A stretch of DNA of 64,000 bases from Kribbella pratensis (GTDB lineage: Bacteria > Actinomycetota > Actinomycetes > Propionibacteriales > Kribbellaceae), in the NCBI RefSeq assembly GCF_004365355.1, contig NZ_SODP01000004.1, positions 248,001-312,000 of the forward strand, in the 5' to 3' direction. A program made the position numbers and the translations under genes. The notes under the pieces were generated by a model. The model was not told the DNA's origin. It searched no databases and saw only the letters and a program-made list of their open reading frames with translations. Positions 1 to 9,052 of this stretch are shown piece after piece (the stretch's first letter is position 1; each line of letters begins with the position of its first letter).

Positions 1-15
1 TTAGGCTCGGATTTC

Positions 16-2574
16 GTGGCCAACGATTTGAGTACTGCGATGCGGCGCGCCTTGAAGCGTGCGGACGACGGCAAGACCCTCGACCCGGCGGAGGCGGAGG
101 TGCTGCTCGGCGCGAGTGGCGACGCGCTGACCGCCCTGATGGCGACCGCGGCCCGCGTCCGCGACCAGGGCCTGGCCGACGCCGGCCGGCCCGGCGTCGT
201 CACGTACTCGAAGAAGGTCTTCATCCCGCTCACCCGCCTCTGTCGGGACCGCTGCCACTACTGCACGTTCGCGACGACGCCGGGCCGGGTGCACGCGCCG
301 TACCTCTCGCCGGACGAGGTGCTGGAGATCGCGCGGCAGGGCGCGGCCCTGGGCTGCAAGGAGGCGCTGTTCACGCTGGGCGATGCGCCCGAGGACCGGT
401 GGGACGCAGCGAAGCAGTGGCTGGAGGAGGCTGGGTACGACAGCACGCTCGACTACGTACGGGCGATGGCGATCCGGGTCCTCGAGGAGACCGGCCTGCT
501 GCCCCACCTGAACCCGGGCGTGATGTCGTGGCAGGACCTGCAGCGGTTGAAGCCGGTCGCGCCGAGCATGGGGATGATGCTCGAGACCACCTCGCGCCGG
601 CTGTTCGAGGAGAAGGGCCAGCCGCACTTCGGGTCGCCGGACAAGGACCCCGCGATTCGGCTGCGGGTGCTGGAGGATGCCGGGCGGTCGAACGTGCCGT
701 TCACGACCGGGCTGCTGATAGGGATCGGCGAGACACTGCCCGAGCGGGCGGACTCGATCTTCGCGCTGCGCAAGGTTGCCCGGCAGTACAACGGGATCCA
801 GGAGGTCATCATCCAGGGGTTCCGGGTGAAGCCGGACACCGCGATGCGCAACGACGCCGACGTACCGCTGGACGAGTGGCTGGCCGCGATCGCGGTCACG
901 CGGATCGTGCTCGGGCCGCGGGTACGGGTACAGGCGCCGCCGAACCTCGTCGACCTCGCCGAATGCCGTGCGCTGCTCGACGCCGGCGTGGACGACTTCG
1001 GTGGGGTCTCGCCGTTGACGCCTGACCACGTGAACCCGGAGCGTCCGTGGCCCCAGATCGACGACCTCGCCACGGTCACCGCCGACGCGGGATTCGTACT
1101 GCACGAGCGGCTGACGGCGCACCCGGAGTACCTGCGCGAACCGTGGTTGGACCCGCGCCTGATCTCCCACGTCGAGGCTCTGGTCGATCCCGCGACCGGT
1201 CTGGCGCGTGAAGAGGCAAAGCCCGTCGGCCTGCCGTGGCAGGAGCCGGACGGCGGCTGGGACAGCGTCGGGCGAACCGACCTCCACACGGCGATCGACA
1301 CCGAGGGCCGTCGCACCGAAACCCGCTCGGACTTCGACGCCGCCTACGGCGACTGGGACGTACTACGAGAGGACGTCGCGGCGCGACGCGCGGCAGAAGC
1401 AGCGGCAACTGTCGGAACGACGGCCGGGGCGGCAACTGCCTCACCCGAGCGGATCTCCGCGGAAGTGAAGGCAGCGCTGGCCGCCGCTGAACGGGACCCG
1501 GCCGGGCTGTCCGACGCCCAGGCACTCACCCTGATGACGGTCACCGGACCGGCGCTCGACCAGCTTGCGCGGATCGCCGATGAGTTGCGGAAGGCAACGG
1601 TCGGGGACGACGTCACCTACGTGGTGAACCGGAACATCAACTTCACCAACGTCTGCTACACCGGCTGCCGGTTCTGTGCGTTCGCCCAGCGGCGCACCGA
1701 CGCCGACGCCTACTCGCTGTCGATGGACGAGGTCGGCCAGCGCGCCGAGGAAGCCTGGGTCATCGGCGCCACCGAGGTCTGCATGCAGGGCGGTATCCAC
1801 CCCGACCTCCCCGGTACGGCGTACGCCGACCTCGTCCGCGCGGTCAAGGATCGCGTTCCGCAGATGCACGTCCACGCGTACTCCCCGATGGAGATCGTGA
1901 ACGGCTCGGTCCGCACCGGCCTGTCGATCGAGGAGTTCCTGATCTCGGTGAAGGAGGCCGGCCTGGACAGCATCCCGGGGACCGCGGCCGAGATCCTCGA
2001 CGACGACGTCCGCTGGATCCTCACCAAGGGAAAGTTGCCCACGGCAAACTGGATCGAGGTGATCAGCACCGCGCACAAGGTTGGTCTGCCGTCCAGCTCG
2101 ACGATGATGTACGGCCACGTCGACGCGCCGCACCACTGGGTCCAGCACCTGCGCACGATCGCCGCGGTCCAGGACCAGACCGGTGGTTTCACCGAGTTCG
2201 TCCTACTGCCGTTCATCCACCAGAACTCGCCGATCTACCTGGCGGGAGTCGCGCGCCCGGGTCCGACGTACGACGAGAACCGGGCGGTGCACGCGATGGC
2301 GCGGATCATGCTGCACGGGCGGATCGACAACATCCAGTGCTCGTGGGTGAAGCTCGGTGTCGACGGCTGTGTCGCCGTGCTGAACGGCGGCGTCAACGAC
2401 ATCGGCGGCACGCTCATGGAGGAGACCATCAGCCGGATGGCCGGCTCCAAGCACGGTAGCCGCAAGTCGATCGCCGAGCTCACCGCGATGGCGACCGCTG
2501 CCGGGCGACCGGCCCGGCAGCGCACCACGACGTACGGCGAGGTCCCGGCCCGCCCGTCGCTCGAACTGGCCTGA
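16..2574 (+). CDS. fbiC: FbiC, F0 synthase (fused CofG/CofH)
   Basis: This 852-residue protein makes F0 (7,8-didemethyl-8-hydroxy-5-deazariboflavin), the chromophore of coenzyme F420, from tyrosine and a ribityl-diaminouracil. Two radical-SAM modules sit in one chain, the usual actinobacterial arrangement. The CofG-like half carries CRDRCHYC (C76, C80, C83) and the CofH-like half carries CYTGCRFC (C547, C551, C554); each triad binds a [4Fe-4S] cluster. An Ala-rich linker separates them at about residues 455-480. The length matches mycobacterial FbiC (about 856 aa). The GTG at 16 is the first usable start in the window, but the frame is open to the window edge, so the true start may lie upstream. 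The stop directly abuts the stop of the convergent gene. Confidence 0.95.
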   Translation: MANDLSTAMRRALKRADDGKTLDPAEAEVLLGASGDALTALMATAARVRDQGLADAGRPGVVTYSKKVFIPLTRLCRDRCHYCTFATTPGRVHAPYLSPDEVLEIARQGAALGCKEALFTLGDAPEDRWDAAKQWLEEAGYDSTLDYVRAMAIRVLEETGLLPHLNPGVMSWQDLQRLKPVAPSMGMMLETTSRRLFEEKGQPHFGSPDKDPAIRLRVLEDAGRSNVPFTTGLLIGIGETLPERADSIFALRKVARQYNGIQEVIIQGFRVKPDTAMRNDADVPLDEWLAAIAVTRIVLGPRVRVQAPPNLVDLAECRALLDAGVDDFGGVSPLTPDHVNPERPWPQIDDLATVTADAGFVLHERLTAHPEYLREPWLDPRLISHVEALVDPATGLAREEAKPVGLPWQEPDGGWDSVGRTDLHTAIDTEGRRTETRSDFDAAYGDWDVLREDVAARRAAEAAATVGTTAGAATASPERISAEVKAALAAAERDPAGLSDAQALTLMTVTGPALDQLARIADELRKATVGDDVTYVVNRNINFTNVCYTGCRFCAFAQRRTDADAYSLSMDEVGQRAEEAWVIGATEVCMQGGIHPDLPGTAYADLVRAVKDRVPQMHVHAYSPMEIVNGSVRTGLSIEEFLISVKEAGLDSIPGTAAEILDDDVRWILTKGKLPTANWIEVISTAHKVGLPSSSTMMYGHVDAPHHWVQHLRTIAAVQDQTGGFTEFVLLPFIHQNSPIYLAGVARPGPTYDENRAVHAMARIMLHGRIDNIQCSWVKLGVDGCVAVLNGGVNDIGGTLMEETISRMAGSKHGSRKSIAELTAMATAAGRPARQRTTTYGEVPARPSLELA

Positions 2575-2880
2575 TCACTGCACCGGGTCGAGGTCGACGG
2601 CATGCGTACGCCGCTTGGCCCCGACCCGGTGACCGATGGTGACGAGCAGGAACCCGACGGCATAGATCCCGGCGGTGACGCCGAGGTAGCCGAACGGCAA
2701 GGCGTCAGGGTCGGCCGGGAAGGCTTGGTGACTGTCGCCGACCCACGACCTCAGCAGGTAGAGCGTCTGGAATGTGAAGCAGTAGGCGAAGATCGCGATG
2801 TACGCGACGTACGCGGCGAGCCGGTTCCGCAGGAAGAATCCGAGCGGGAAGGCGAACAAGATGGTGGCGGCGGCAATCAT
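2575..2880 (-). CDS. small integral membrane protein, unknown function
   Basis: A 101-residue hydrophobic protein with three likely membrane segments (about residues 2-18, 21-40 and 65-87) and a basic tail (GHRVGAKRR). I do not recognise the family. The frame stays open upstream to 2991, but the ATG at 2880 is chosen because GAAGGGA lies just before it at normal spacing and the membrane segment starts immediately after. It is convergent with fbiC with no intergenic base, and divergent from the histidine kinase. Confidence 0.7.
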   Translation of the reverse strand: MIAAATILFAFPLGFFLRNRLAAYVAYIAIFAYCFTFQTLYLLRSWVGDSHQAFPADPDALPFGYLGVTAGIYAVGFLLVTIGHRVGAKRRTHAVDLDPVQ

Positions 2881-3022
2881 GGGAAATCCCTTCTCGAGTA
2901 GCTGACTCCCCCACGGTCGCGTTCGCGGGCGGCGTACCGCATCGGTGCTGTCGCCGGACCTTGCCCGTGGACAGCCGCTACGTGCTGGCACTGGTGCGCA
3001 AGCGGCGGTCCGCGGTCATCAT

Positions 3023-4930
3023 GTGGATGTGCTCCGGCGTCGGCGTCTGGTCGTCGCCGCGACGGTCTTGTTCGTCGCGGCCGCAGCCCTACGCGCGGCA
3101 CTCGCCTACGGGCCGCCCTCGATCGGGCAGCCGGCCGACTGGCCGCTCACCAGCGCTCTGTTGCTGCCAGCGCTGCTGCTCGGTTGGCTGGTCGTAATAC
3201 GGGCTCCGGCGAGTCCCATCGGACCGGCGCTGGCGCTGACCGCGACGATGCCTGCACTTGTCTTCACTGTCGAGGACTGGGGTATGACGGCACGGACCTC
3301 GACACCGTGGCCGGCGGCATCCGTAGTCGACAAAGTCGCGGTAGGGGCCTGGCCGTGGCTGTTCCTCGGCTTCGTCACGCTGGTCCTCCTGTTCCCGGAC
3401 GGTCTACTGCCCGGCCGGCATTGGCGGTGGATCTGGGCTGCGATGCCGGTCTCGGCAGCTCTGGTGAACTTCGTCGTCGCCCGGGAAGACGCCGCGCGAA
3501 CCGAGACCACGCCGGCACGGGCAGTCCTGATCGTCATCGCATTTGCGACGTTCCTGGCCAGCTTGCTCGCAGCCGCGTCCAGCCTGGTCGTGCGGTACCG
3601 ACACGGCGATCAGCTCACCCGGCAGCGGCTGCGCTGGCTGATGGCTGCGGCCGTCGCGGTACCGATCCTGCTCGGCCTCAGCTGGCTGGCGAGCGCATTG
3701 GGTGCTCCCGGGACCTTGGCCTACACGTGGTTCCTGATCGCCATGCTCGTCCTCGTGCCAGGCGCGATCACGGTCGCGATCCTGCGGCACGACCTGTTCG
3801 ACATCGATCGGCTGCTCGGCGCGACCGTCAGCTGGCTCGTGACGACTCTGATCTCCGCAGGCGTTTTCGCAGCCGTGGTTCTCGCGATCGGTGGGTTCTT
3901 CCCGGACCGGGTCGGCATCACTACCGCGGCCTTCGCGACCGCGCTGGTCCTGCTTCCCGTCTACCACTGGATCCATCGCACGGTCGGCCGAGTGGTCGAT
4001 CCGGATCGCACGGTCGCGCTGGCCCGGATCCGCGACTTCGTACGGCGGGTGCGTGACGGCGAGGCGGAGCCGGAGCAGATCGAGGCCGTACTGCGCTCAG
4101 CGCTCGACGACCCCGGCCTGCGGGTCCTGCTGCGACGACCCGGGTCGGAACTCGAGCCGCCCGACGGCGCGATCCCGTTGCAGACCGGCGATTCCGTGGT
4201 CGGCGCGCTCGTCCTCGGTACGACGTCCGCGCGGCGAGTCCGGCGAGCACGGGAAGCCGTCGTCGAAGCCCGGCTGCCGATCGAGGTCAGTCGGCTGCAG
4301 CTCGAACTGCGTGAGGCGTTGACCGAGGTTCGGACCAGCCGCGCCCGGCTGATGGACGAGGTGAACGCCGAGCGGCATCGCCTGGAGCGCGATTTGCACG
4401 ACGGCGCGCAGCAGCGGTTGATCGCGATCGGGATGCGGTTGCGATCCGTGCAGTACCAGCTCGAGCCCGGCGTACCGGCGTACCGCGAGCTGGATGAGGT
4501 CGTGGACACGCTCGAGGACACTGTCGCGGAGCTGCGGCGGATCGCGCATGGGGTTCGGCCGAGCCGGCTCGACGACGGTCTCGCGGTGGCGCTGCGTCAC
4601 CTGGTCGCGGACAGTGCCCTGCCGGTCGATCTCGTCGTACCCGAACTGGACGTGGGCGAGAGCGCAGCGACAACGGTCTACTTCACTGTGGGTGAGGCGA
4701 TCGCGAACGCATTGAAGCACGCGCGGGCGACCCGGATCTCGATCTCGGTCGGACTGACGGATCAGGTACTACGCGCGGTGGTGCGCGACGACGGCGTGGG
4801 TGGAGCCAAGGAAGGGTTCGGATTGACGTCATTGCGAGACCGGGTCGCCTCGGTCGGCGGGGAGTTCACCGTGGACAGCCCGCCCGGGGCCGGGACCTCG
4901 ATCACGGTGGAGATCCCGTGCGCATCGTGA
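3023..4930 (+). CDS. NarL-type sensor histidine kinase
   Basis: A membrane-bound HisKA_3 kinase. The N-terminal half holds about eight to ten hydrophobic segments with no extracytoplasmic sensor domain. A linker follows, then the phosphoacceptor motif ERDLHDGAQQRL (His459 counting from this start) and an HATPase domain with GEAIANALKHA (N box) and DDGVGG...GFGLTSL (G boxes). The next gene, overlapping by 13 bases, is its cognate response regulator. The frame is open upstream to a GTG at 2945, but the GTG at 3023 puts a normal basic patch (DVLRRRR) before the first membrane helix; neither start has a strong ribosome site. The signal sensed is unknown. Confidence 0.88.
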   Translation: MDVLRRRRLVVAATVLFVAAAALRAALAYGPPSIGQPADWPLTSALLLPALLLGWLVVIRAPASPIGPALALTATMPALVFTVEDWGMTARTSTPWPAASVVDKVAVGAWPWLFLGFVTLVLLFPDGLLPGRHWRWIWAAMPVSAALVNFVVAREDAARTETTPARAVLIVIAFATFLASLLAAASSLVVRYRHGDQLTRQRLRWLMAAAVAVPILLGLSWLASALGAPGTLAYTWFLIAMLVLVPGAITVAILRHDLFDIDRLLGATVSWLVTTLISAGVFAAVVLAIGGFFPDRVGITTAAFATALVLLPVYHWIHRTVGRVVDPDRTVALARIRDFVRRVRDGEAEPEQIEAVLRSALDDPGLRVLLRRPGSELEPPDGAIPLQTGDSVVGALVLGTTSARRVRRAREAVVEARLPIEVSRLQLELREALTEVRTSRARLMDEVNAERHRLERDLHDGAQQRLIAIGMRLRSVQYQLEPGVPAYRELDEVVDTLEDTVAELRRIAHGVRPSRLDDGLAVALRHLVADSALPVDLVVPELDVGESAATTVYFTVGEAIANALKHARATRISISVGLTDQVLRAVVRDDGVGGAKEGFGLTSLRDRVASVGGEFTVDSPPGAGTSITVEIPCAS

Positions 4931-5556
4931 TCGGCGAGGATTCCGCCTTGTTTCGTGAGGGTTTGAGCCGCCTGCTCACCGAGAACGGCCACGACGTCGT
5001 CGGTACGGCGGACGCGGCCGACGAGTTGGTCGACGTGGTTCGCGCGGCGGATCCCGATCTGGCCATCATCGACGTACGGATGCCGCCGACGATGACGGAC
5101 GACGGCGCGCGGGCGGCCGTGATCCTGCGGGTGGAGTCGCCGGCGCGGCCGATCCTGATGCTGTCGCAGCACATCGAGACGCGTCACGTCGTCGGACTGG
5201 TCGGCACCGGCGGGTTCGGGTATCTGCTGAAGGATCGGGTCCTGCGCGTCGGGGACTTCCTCGACGCGATGCGCCGGGTAGTGGACGGCGGCTCCGCACT
5301 CGACCCGGCCATCGTCGCGGCGCTGGTGACGCCGACGCGTATCGACGATCCGGTTGCCGCCCTGTCAGCGCGGGAGCGTGAAGTGCTCGCGCTGGTGGCT
5401 GAAGGACGCTCGAACAGCGCGATCGCCGCGCACCTCGTGCTCGCCGAGCGGACGGTCGAGAGCCACATGCGCAGCATCTTCCAGAAGCTCCGCATCGACG
5501 AGGCGCCGGACACCCACCGCCGGGTGCTCGCCGTCCTCACTCAGCTGCGTCAGTGA
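4918..5556 (+). CDS. NarL/FixJ-type response regulator
   Basis: A 212-residue regulator with an N-terminal receiver (acidic pair E7/D8, phosphoacceptor D52 in IIDVRMPP, conserved Lys in YLLKD) and a C-terminal LuxR helix-turn-helix (LSAREREVLALVAEG, then AERTVESHMRSIFQKL). All receiver pocket residues are present, so it should be phosphorylated by the kinase encoded just upstream. Its GTG start lies inside the end of the kinase gene, which implies translational coupling. A strong terminator-like stem-loop lies about 300 bases after its stop. Confidence 0.92.
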   Translation: MRIVIGEDSALFREGLSRLLTENGHDVVGTADAADELVDVVRAADPDLAIIDVRMPPTMTDDGARAAVILRVESPARPILMLSQHIETRHVVGLVGTGGFGYLLKDRVLRVGDFLDAMRRVVDGGSALDPAIVAALVTPTRIDDPVAALSAREREVLALVAEGRSNSAIAAHLVLAERTVESHMRSIFQKLRIDEAPDTHRRVLAVLTQLRQ

Positions 5557-5856
5557 GGATCTTGACAAGTGGTTAGTTGTTGCAGAAGGCAACATCTGCA
5601 CGGAAAGTGAGGGAACTTTCACTGAGCGTCGCCTACTTCAAAGGCAATGCAAATGTTTGAACCGGATGATTCCCGGTACTAGCGGCCCCATGCCAACGTT
5701 GCCTTGTCGGCGACGGACGGGTCGCCGGCAACGGGTCCAGGTGGTTTCCCGACGAGCTCCCGTCCGCGACCGGACTGCACCTCCCCTGCCGGCCTCGGAA
5801 TGAGCATCGGGCCCACCCTCCTTCGGGCCACTTGCCCTCTCGGGGCAACAGCAGGA

Positions 5857-5927
5857 CGCCGGCCGTGCCGGTCGGGCGTTGGTCGCCAGTGAGGTGGCGA
5901 CCAACGTCCGGCACGGTCGGCGTTTTT
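5857..5927 (+). terminator. rho-independent terminator, about 29-bp stem
   Basis: The left arm (5857-5889) and right arm (5894-5922) are nearly perfect reverse complements; CGTTGGTCGCCA pairs with TGGCGACCAACG. There is one G/A mismatch and a small bulge, with a tiny loop, and TTTTT follows at 5923-5927. On the plus strand this is a textbook intrinsic terminator for the two-component operon or a small RNA. Confidence 0.8.
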
Positions 5928-5935
5928 ATGTGGAG

Positions 5936-5983
5936 ACTTCCTCGCCGTACTGGTGCTGCTGGGGACCAGTACGGCGGGGAAGT
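5936..5983. terminator. second long stem-loop, 18 bp
   Basis: ACTTCCTCGCCGTACTGG (5936-5953) pairs with CCAGTACGGCGGGGAAGT (5966-5983); all 18 positions pair if one G-T wobble is allowed, around a 12-base loop. It lies just past the stop of the minus-strand gene ending at 6016. No U-run follows on either strand, so it may act as a 3-prime stabiliser or a rho-assisted terminator for the converging transcripts. Confidence 0.55.
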
Positions 5984-6015
5984 TCCGTTTCCGGGGTCTG
6001 CCGGGTTCCGGTCTG

Positions 6016-6642
6016 CTAGTAGGGGTAGGTGTCGTCGCGCCGGGTCGGGTCCAGGTCCCACAGGGAGAACTCGACCACCTTGTGCGATTCCTCGCCGCCG
6101 CCGGGGATCAGCCCGAACGACTCGTACTCCTTCGAGCCGAGTCCGTCCAGGTAGCAGAGCAGCTCGAACGCCGACTGCGCGTCCTCGATGTCGTCGATCA
6201 CTTCGTCGTTCTGCGCCTCGTCCGCGCGGCTCCGTACGTACTGCACGAAGGCCTCCGGGTCGGTCACCACGTAGTCGTAGCGCGCCTGATAGCTGAGCCG
6301 GACGCCGTCCTCCGGCAGCAGCGGCTCCCCCAGCTCCTCGAGATCGTCCAGACCACCGCCCTCGACGATCTCGCGGTAGTCCGCCGGGTCGTCGAAGTCG
6401 TCCGGTCCCAGCGGCAGGTCGTCCAGCTCGTCGGGGTCGTACGAGTCGATCCCGAGGAAGATGTCGCCCCAGCCACGTTCGTGCACCGCGTCCGCGAGCG
6501 CCCGGGCCTGGACCCGGACGTTCTCGATCGCGCCGGTGGCCCGCAGGTCGTGCAGGTCCAGAGCGTCGGCTTGCTCAAGCAGTACCCGGGCGAGTTCGCG
6601 GGCGGCCTCGGCAGCCGACGCGGGTTCGATCGACTCACTCAT
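6016..6642 (-). CDS. acidic protein of unknown function
   Basis: A 208-residue soluble, very acidic protein (runs such as DPDELDDLPLGPDDFDD) with a helical N-terminus. I do not recognise the family, and no catalytic motif or membrane segment is visible. The ATG at 6642 is chosen because it sits in ATGAGTGA, overlapping the stop of the acyl-CoA oxidase-like gene upstream. The two are therefore probably translated together. The frame is open further upstream, but that stretch is the shadow of the neighbour. Confidence 0.7.
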   Translation of the reverse strand: MSESIEPASAAEAARELARVLLEQADALDLHDLRATGAIENVRVQARALADAVHERGWGDIFLGIDSYDPDELDDLPLGPDDFDDPADYREIVEGGGLDDLEELGEPLLPEDGVRLSYQARYDYVVTDPEAFVQYVRSRADEAQNDEVIDDIEDAQSAFELLCYLDGLGSKEYESFGLIPGGGEESHKVVEFSLWDLDPTRRDDTYPY

Positions 6643-8557
6643 GCTGTGACGGTACAACCATCGGCACCTCCACTGCCGAGCCCGGTACTCCGAACGCGTC
6701 GACCAGCTCCACCGCGGCAGGCCGGACGGCCGCGCACAACTCGTTGACCAGCGCCGTGATCGCCTTCGACCGACCCGCCGACAGGCGCCCATGCTCGAGG
6801 TACCACGCGCGCTCCGCCTCGATCGTCGCCAGCGCATGCAGGTCGTACAGGTCGCGCAGCCGCTGTTTGATCTCCTCCGGGGCATCCCGCACCGCCGCCT
6901 GGAACGCTTCGAGGACGACCCGGTCGACATGCGCGCGCCCGGCCGCGATCACGTGGTCCTGGCACCGGTTGAACACGTCGAACGGCTCATCGCCCGCATC
7001 GATACCGGCCTTCAACCGCCGCGCGACGCCGGACAACATGTGCTCCTCGCGGAACCGCAGCAACCCCGAGTGGTACGCATCGTCGCGCAACCCCGCATCC
7101 GGATCCGCCGCATCACTCCGATTCGGTACGACGTCCCGCAGCCGCTCGATCACCGGTCGGAGCGCAGCCTTCTCGACCGCGATCTCGACCGCCTGCGCCG
7201 CGATGAACCGCGCCGTACCGAGTGGATCGAGCTTTCCGAACGACTCCCGGTAATCGGTCAGCAGACCCTTAGCTACCAACTGGAGGAGGACCGTGTTGTC
7301 GCCCTCGAACGTCGTGAACACATCGGTGTCCGCCTTCAACGTGGCCAACCGGTTCTCCGCCAGGTAACCGGCGCCGCCACACGCCTCGCGGCACATCTGG
7401 ATCGTCTCGGTCGCATGCCACGTCCCGAGCGCCTTCGTGCCGGCCGCCTGCGCCTCCAACGCCCGTCGATCGTGCTCGTCGCGATCGTCGTTGAACACCC
7501 GCGCGAACTCCTCGACCAGCTCGGCCTGCGCGAAATGCAACGCATACGTCCGCGCGAGCAACGGCAACAACCGCCGCTGGTGCATCCGGTAGTCGAGGAG
7601 CACCGTTTCCTCGGCCTTACCCGGAGCGCCGAACTGACGCCGCTGATCGCCGTACCTGATTGCGATCGTCAGGGCGACCTTGCTCGCGTTGATCGCCGCG
7701 CCGCCGACCGACACGCGTCCTTGCACGAGGGTCCCGAGCATCGTGAAGAACCGTCGGTCCGGGTTCTCGATCGCGCTGGTGTAGTTGCCATCGGCATCGA
7801 CTTGGGCATAGCGGTCCAGCAGCGCATCCCGCGGCACCCGTACCTGGTCGAACACGATCCGCCCGTTGTCGACGCCGTTCAGCCCGAGCTTCGGTCCGCA
7901 GTCCGACAACCTCACGCCCGGCAGCGGCGTACCGTCCTCGGCACGGATCGGCACCAGCAGGCAGTGAACACCATGACTCTCACCGCCGACGACAAGCTGC
8001 GCGAACACCGCCGCCATCCGCCCATGCCGCGCCGCGTTACCGATGTAATCCTTCCGTGCCTCGTTCGTCGGCGTATGAACGACGAACTCTCCCGTTGTTT
8101 CGTCGTACGTCGCCGTCGTGCCGAGCGCCTGAACGTTCGACCCGTGACCGGTCTCCGTCATGGCGAAGCAACCGAGCAACCGCCCGCTGACCGCATCCGC
8201 CAGATAACGCTCGTGGTGCTTCTCCGTCCCGAGATGCAGGATCGCGCCGGCGAACAGGCCGAACTGCACACCCGCCTTCACCATCAGCGAAAGGTCACCG
8301 AAGGCCAGCGTCTCGAAGCCCGCGATGAACCCGCCGAGATCACCCTCACCTCCGTACTCCTTCGGATACCCACGCGCCGGCAGCCCGTCCGCCGCCGACT
8401 CCAGCAACAACTCGAGCACCTTGTCCCGGTACTCGTCCCGCGGCAACCGCACCGCCAGATCCGCCAACTCACCGTGCGCGGCCAACCTGTCCCGCACAAC
8501 GTCCCGCGCCGCCTTGTACGGCCCGTCCAAGTAGTCCCGCATCCCCGATGTGCTCAT
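6635..8557 (-). CDS. acyl-CoA dehydrogenase/oxidase family protein
   Basis: A 640-residue FAD enzyme of the acyl-CoA oxidase type, expected to introduce a trans-2 double bond into acyl-CoA. Its length exceeds ordinary acyl-CoA dehydrogenases (about 380 aa) and fits the acyl-CoA oxidase branch. Visible are CFAMTETGHGSNVQ (flavin/substrate loop, about residue 130), the FTMLGTLVQGRVSVGG helix, CREACGGAGY, and FEGDN with the catalytic Glu near residue 430. A C-terminal helical extension follows. Start ATG 8557. It overlaps the downstream acidic gene by 8 bases. Whether it is an oxidase or a dehydrogenase cannot be told from sequence. Confidence 0.88.
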   Translation of the reverse strand: MSTSGMRDYLDGPYKAARDVVRDRLAAHGELADLAVRLPRDEYRDKVLELLLESAADGLPARGYPKEYGGEGDLGGFIAGFETLAFGDLSLMVKAGVQFGLFAGAILHLGTEKHHERYLADAVSGRLLGCFAMTETGHGSNVQALGTTATYDETTGEFVVHTPTNEARKDYIGNAARHGRMAAVFAQLVVGGESHGVHCLLVPIRAEDGTPLPGVRLSDCGPKLGLNGVDNGRIVFDQVRVPRDALLDRYAQVDADGNYTSAIENPDRRFFTMLGTLVQGRVSVGGAAINASKVALTIAIRYGDQRRQFGAPGKAEETVLLDYRMHQRRLLPLLARTYALHFAQAELVEEFARVFNDDRDEHDRRALEAQAAGTKALGTWHATETIQMCREACGGAGYLAENRLATLKADTDVFTTFEGDNTVLLQLVAKGLLTDYRESFGKLDPLGTARFIAAQAVEIAVEKAALRPVIERLRDVVPNRSDAADPDAGLRDDAYHSGLLRFREEHMLSGVARRLKAGIDAGDEPFDVFNRCQDHVIAAGRAHVDRVVLEAFQAAVRDAPEEIKQRLRDLYDLHALATIEAERAWYLEHGRLSAGRSKAITALVNELCAAVRPAAVELVDAFGVPGSAVEVPMVVPSQHE

Positions 8558-8644
8558 GTCCTTAACTTATGCGGATTGCCAACCGCGATCCGTCATCGGT
8601 TCGTAACTGTGGAGAACCTGGCACCAATCCGCAGGTGCGGCGGT

Positions 8645-9052
8645 ATGGTGTCTGCTGTGCCGAACTTGCGGGTTAGTGAGGCGGCGGCCCTTTTGGGGGT
8701 CAGCGACGACACGGTTCGGCGCTGGATCGATCAGGGGCGGTTGCCGTCGAAGCAGGAGAGCGGCCGCATGGCCGTCGACGGGCAAGCGCTCGCCGCGTTC
8801 GCCCAGGAGCTGGCCGACTCCCCGGAGCCCGGCCACACCACCGCCGCCTCGGCGCGCAACCGGATGCGGGGGATCGTCACCCGGGTGCTGAAGGACGGCG
8901 TGATGGCCCAGGTCGAGATGCAGGCCGGGCCGTTCCGCGTCGTGTCGCTGATGAGTCGTGAGGCAGCGGACGAGCTCGGCCTGGAGCCTGGGGTGGTAGC
9001 CGTCGCGTCGATCAAGTCCACCCATGTCGTCGTCGAAATACCGGAGGCCTGA
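8645..9052 (+). CDS. HTH-molbindin regulator of molybdate uptake
   Basis: A 135-residue protein. The N-terminal MerR/excisionase-like helix-turn-helix (RVSEAAALLGVSDDTVRRWIDQGRLP) is followed by a single TOBE/Mop domain (about residues 70-134, starting NRMRGIVTRVLKDGVMAQVE) that binds oxyanions such as molybdate. The ATG at 8645 is preceded by AGGTG; a GTG at 8657 is an alternative. Its stop overlaps the start of modA in TGATG. The likely role is a molybdate-responsive repressor or activator of modABC, different from the long ModE of enterobacteria. The region further upstream in this frame is a shadow of the oxidase gene. Confidence 0.87.
   Translation: MVSAVPNLRVSEAAALLGVSDDTVRRWIDQGRLPSKQESGRMAVDGQALAAFAQELADSPEPGHTTAASARNRMRGIVTRVLKDGVMAQVEMQAGPFRVVSLMSREAADELGLEPGVVAVASIKSTHVVVEIPEA

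Larger units (their letters stand above)
5557..6015. other. 459-base intergenic region, possible structured RNA
   Basis: No convincing gene lies here. The first 80 bases are unusually AT-rich for this genome. From about 5700 the plus strand can fold into several helices: GGACGGG (5715-5721) with CCCGTCC (5759-5765), GGGC pairing around a pyrimidine-rich loop near 5808-5827, and TTGCCC/GGGCAA (5832-5847). Two very long stem-loops follow, listed separately. This could be the 3-prime UTR of the two-component operon or an independent small RNA. The C-rich loops recall the actinobacterial 6C RNA, but I cannot confirm a match. Confidence 0.4.

Noticed and set aside
5557..5590. TTGACA at 5562 as a promoter for a small RNA
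   Set aside because: No acceptable -10 hexamer at 16-18 bases spacing.
6791..8644. Long plus-strand open frame continuous with the molbindin regulator
   Set aside because: It lies antisense to the acyl-CoA oxidase gene and has Arg/Pro-rich shadow composition. The regulator's own domain and ribosome site begin at 8645.
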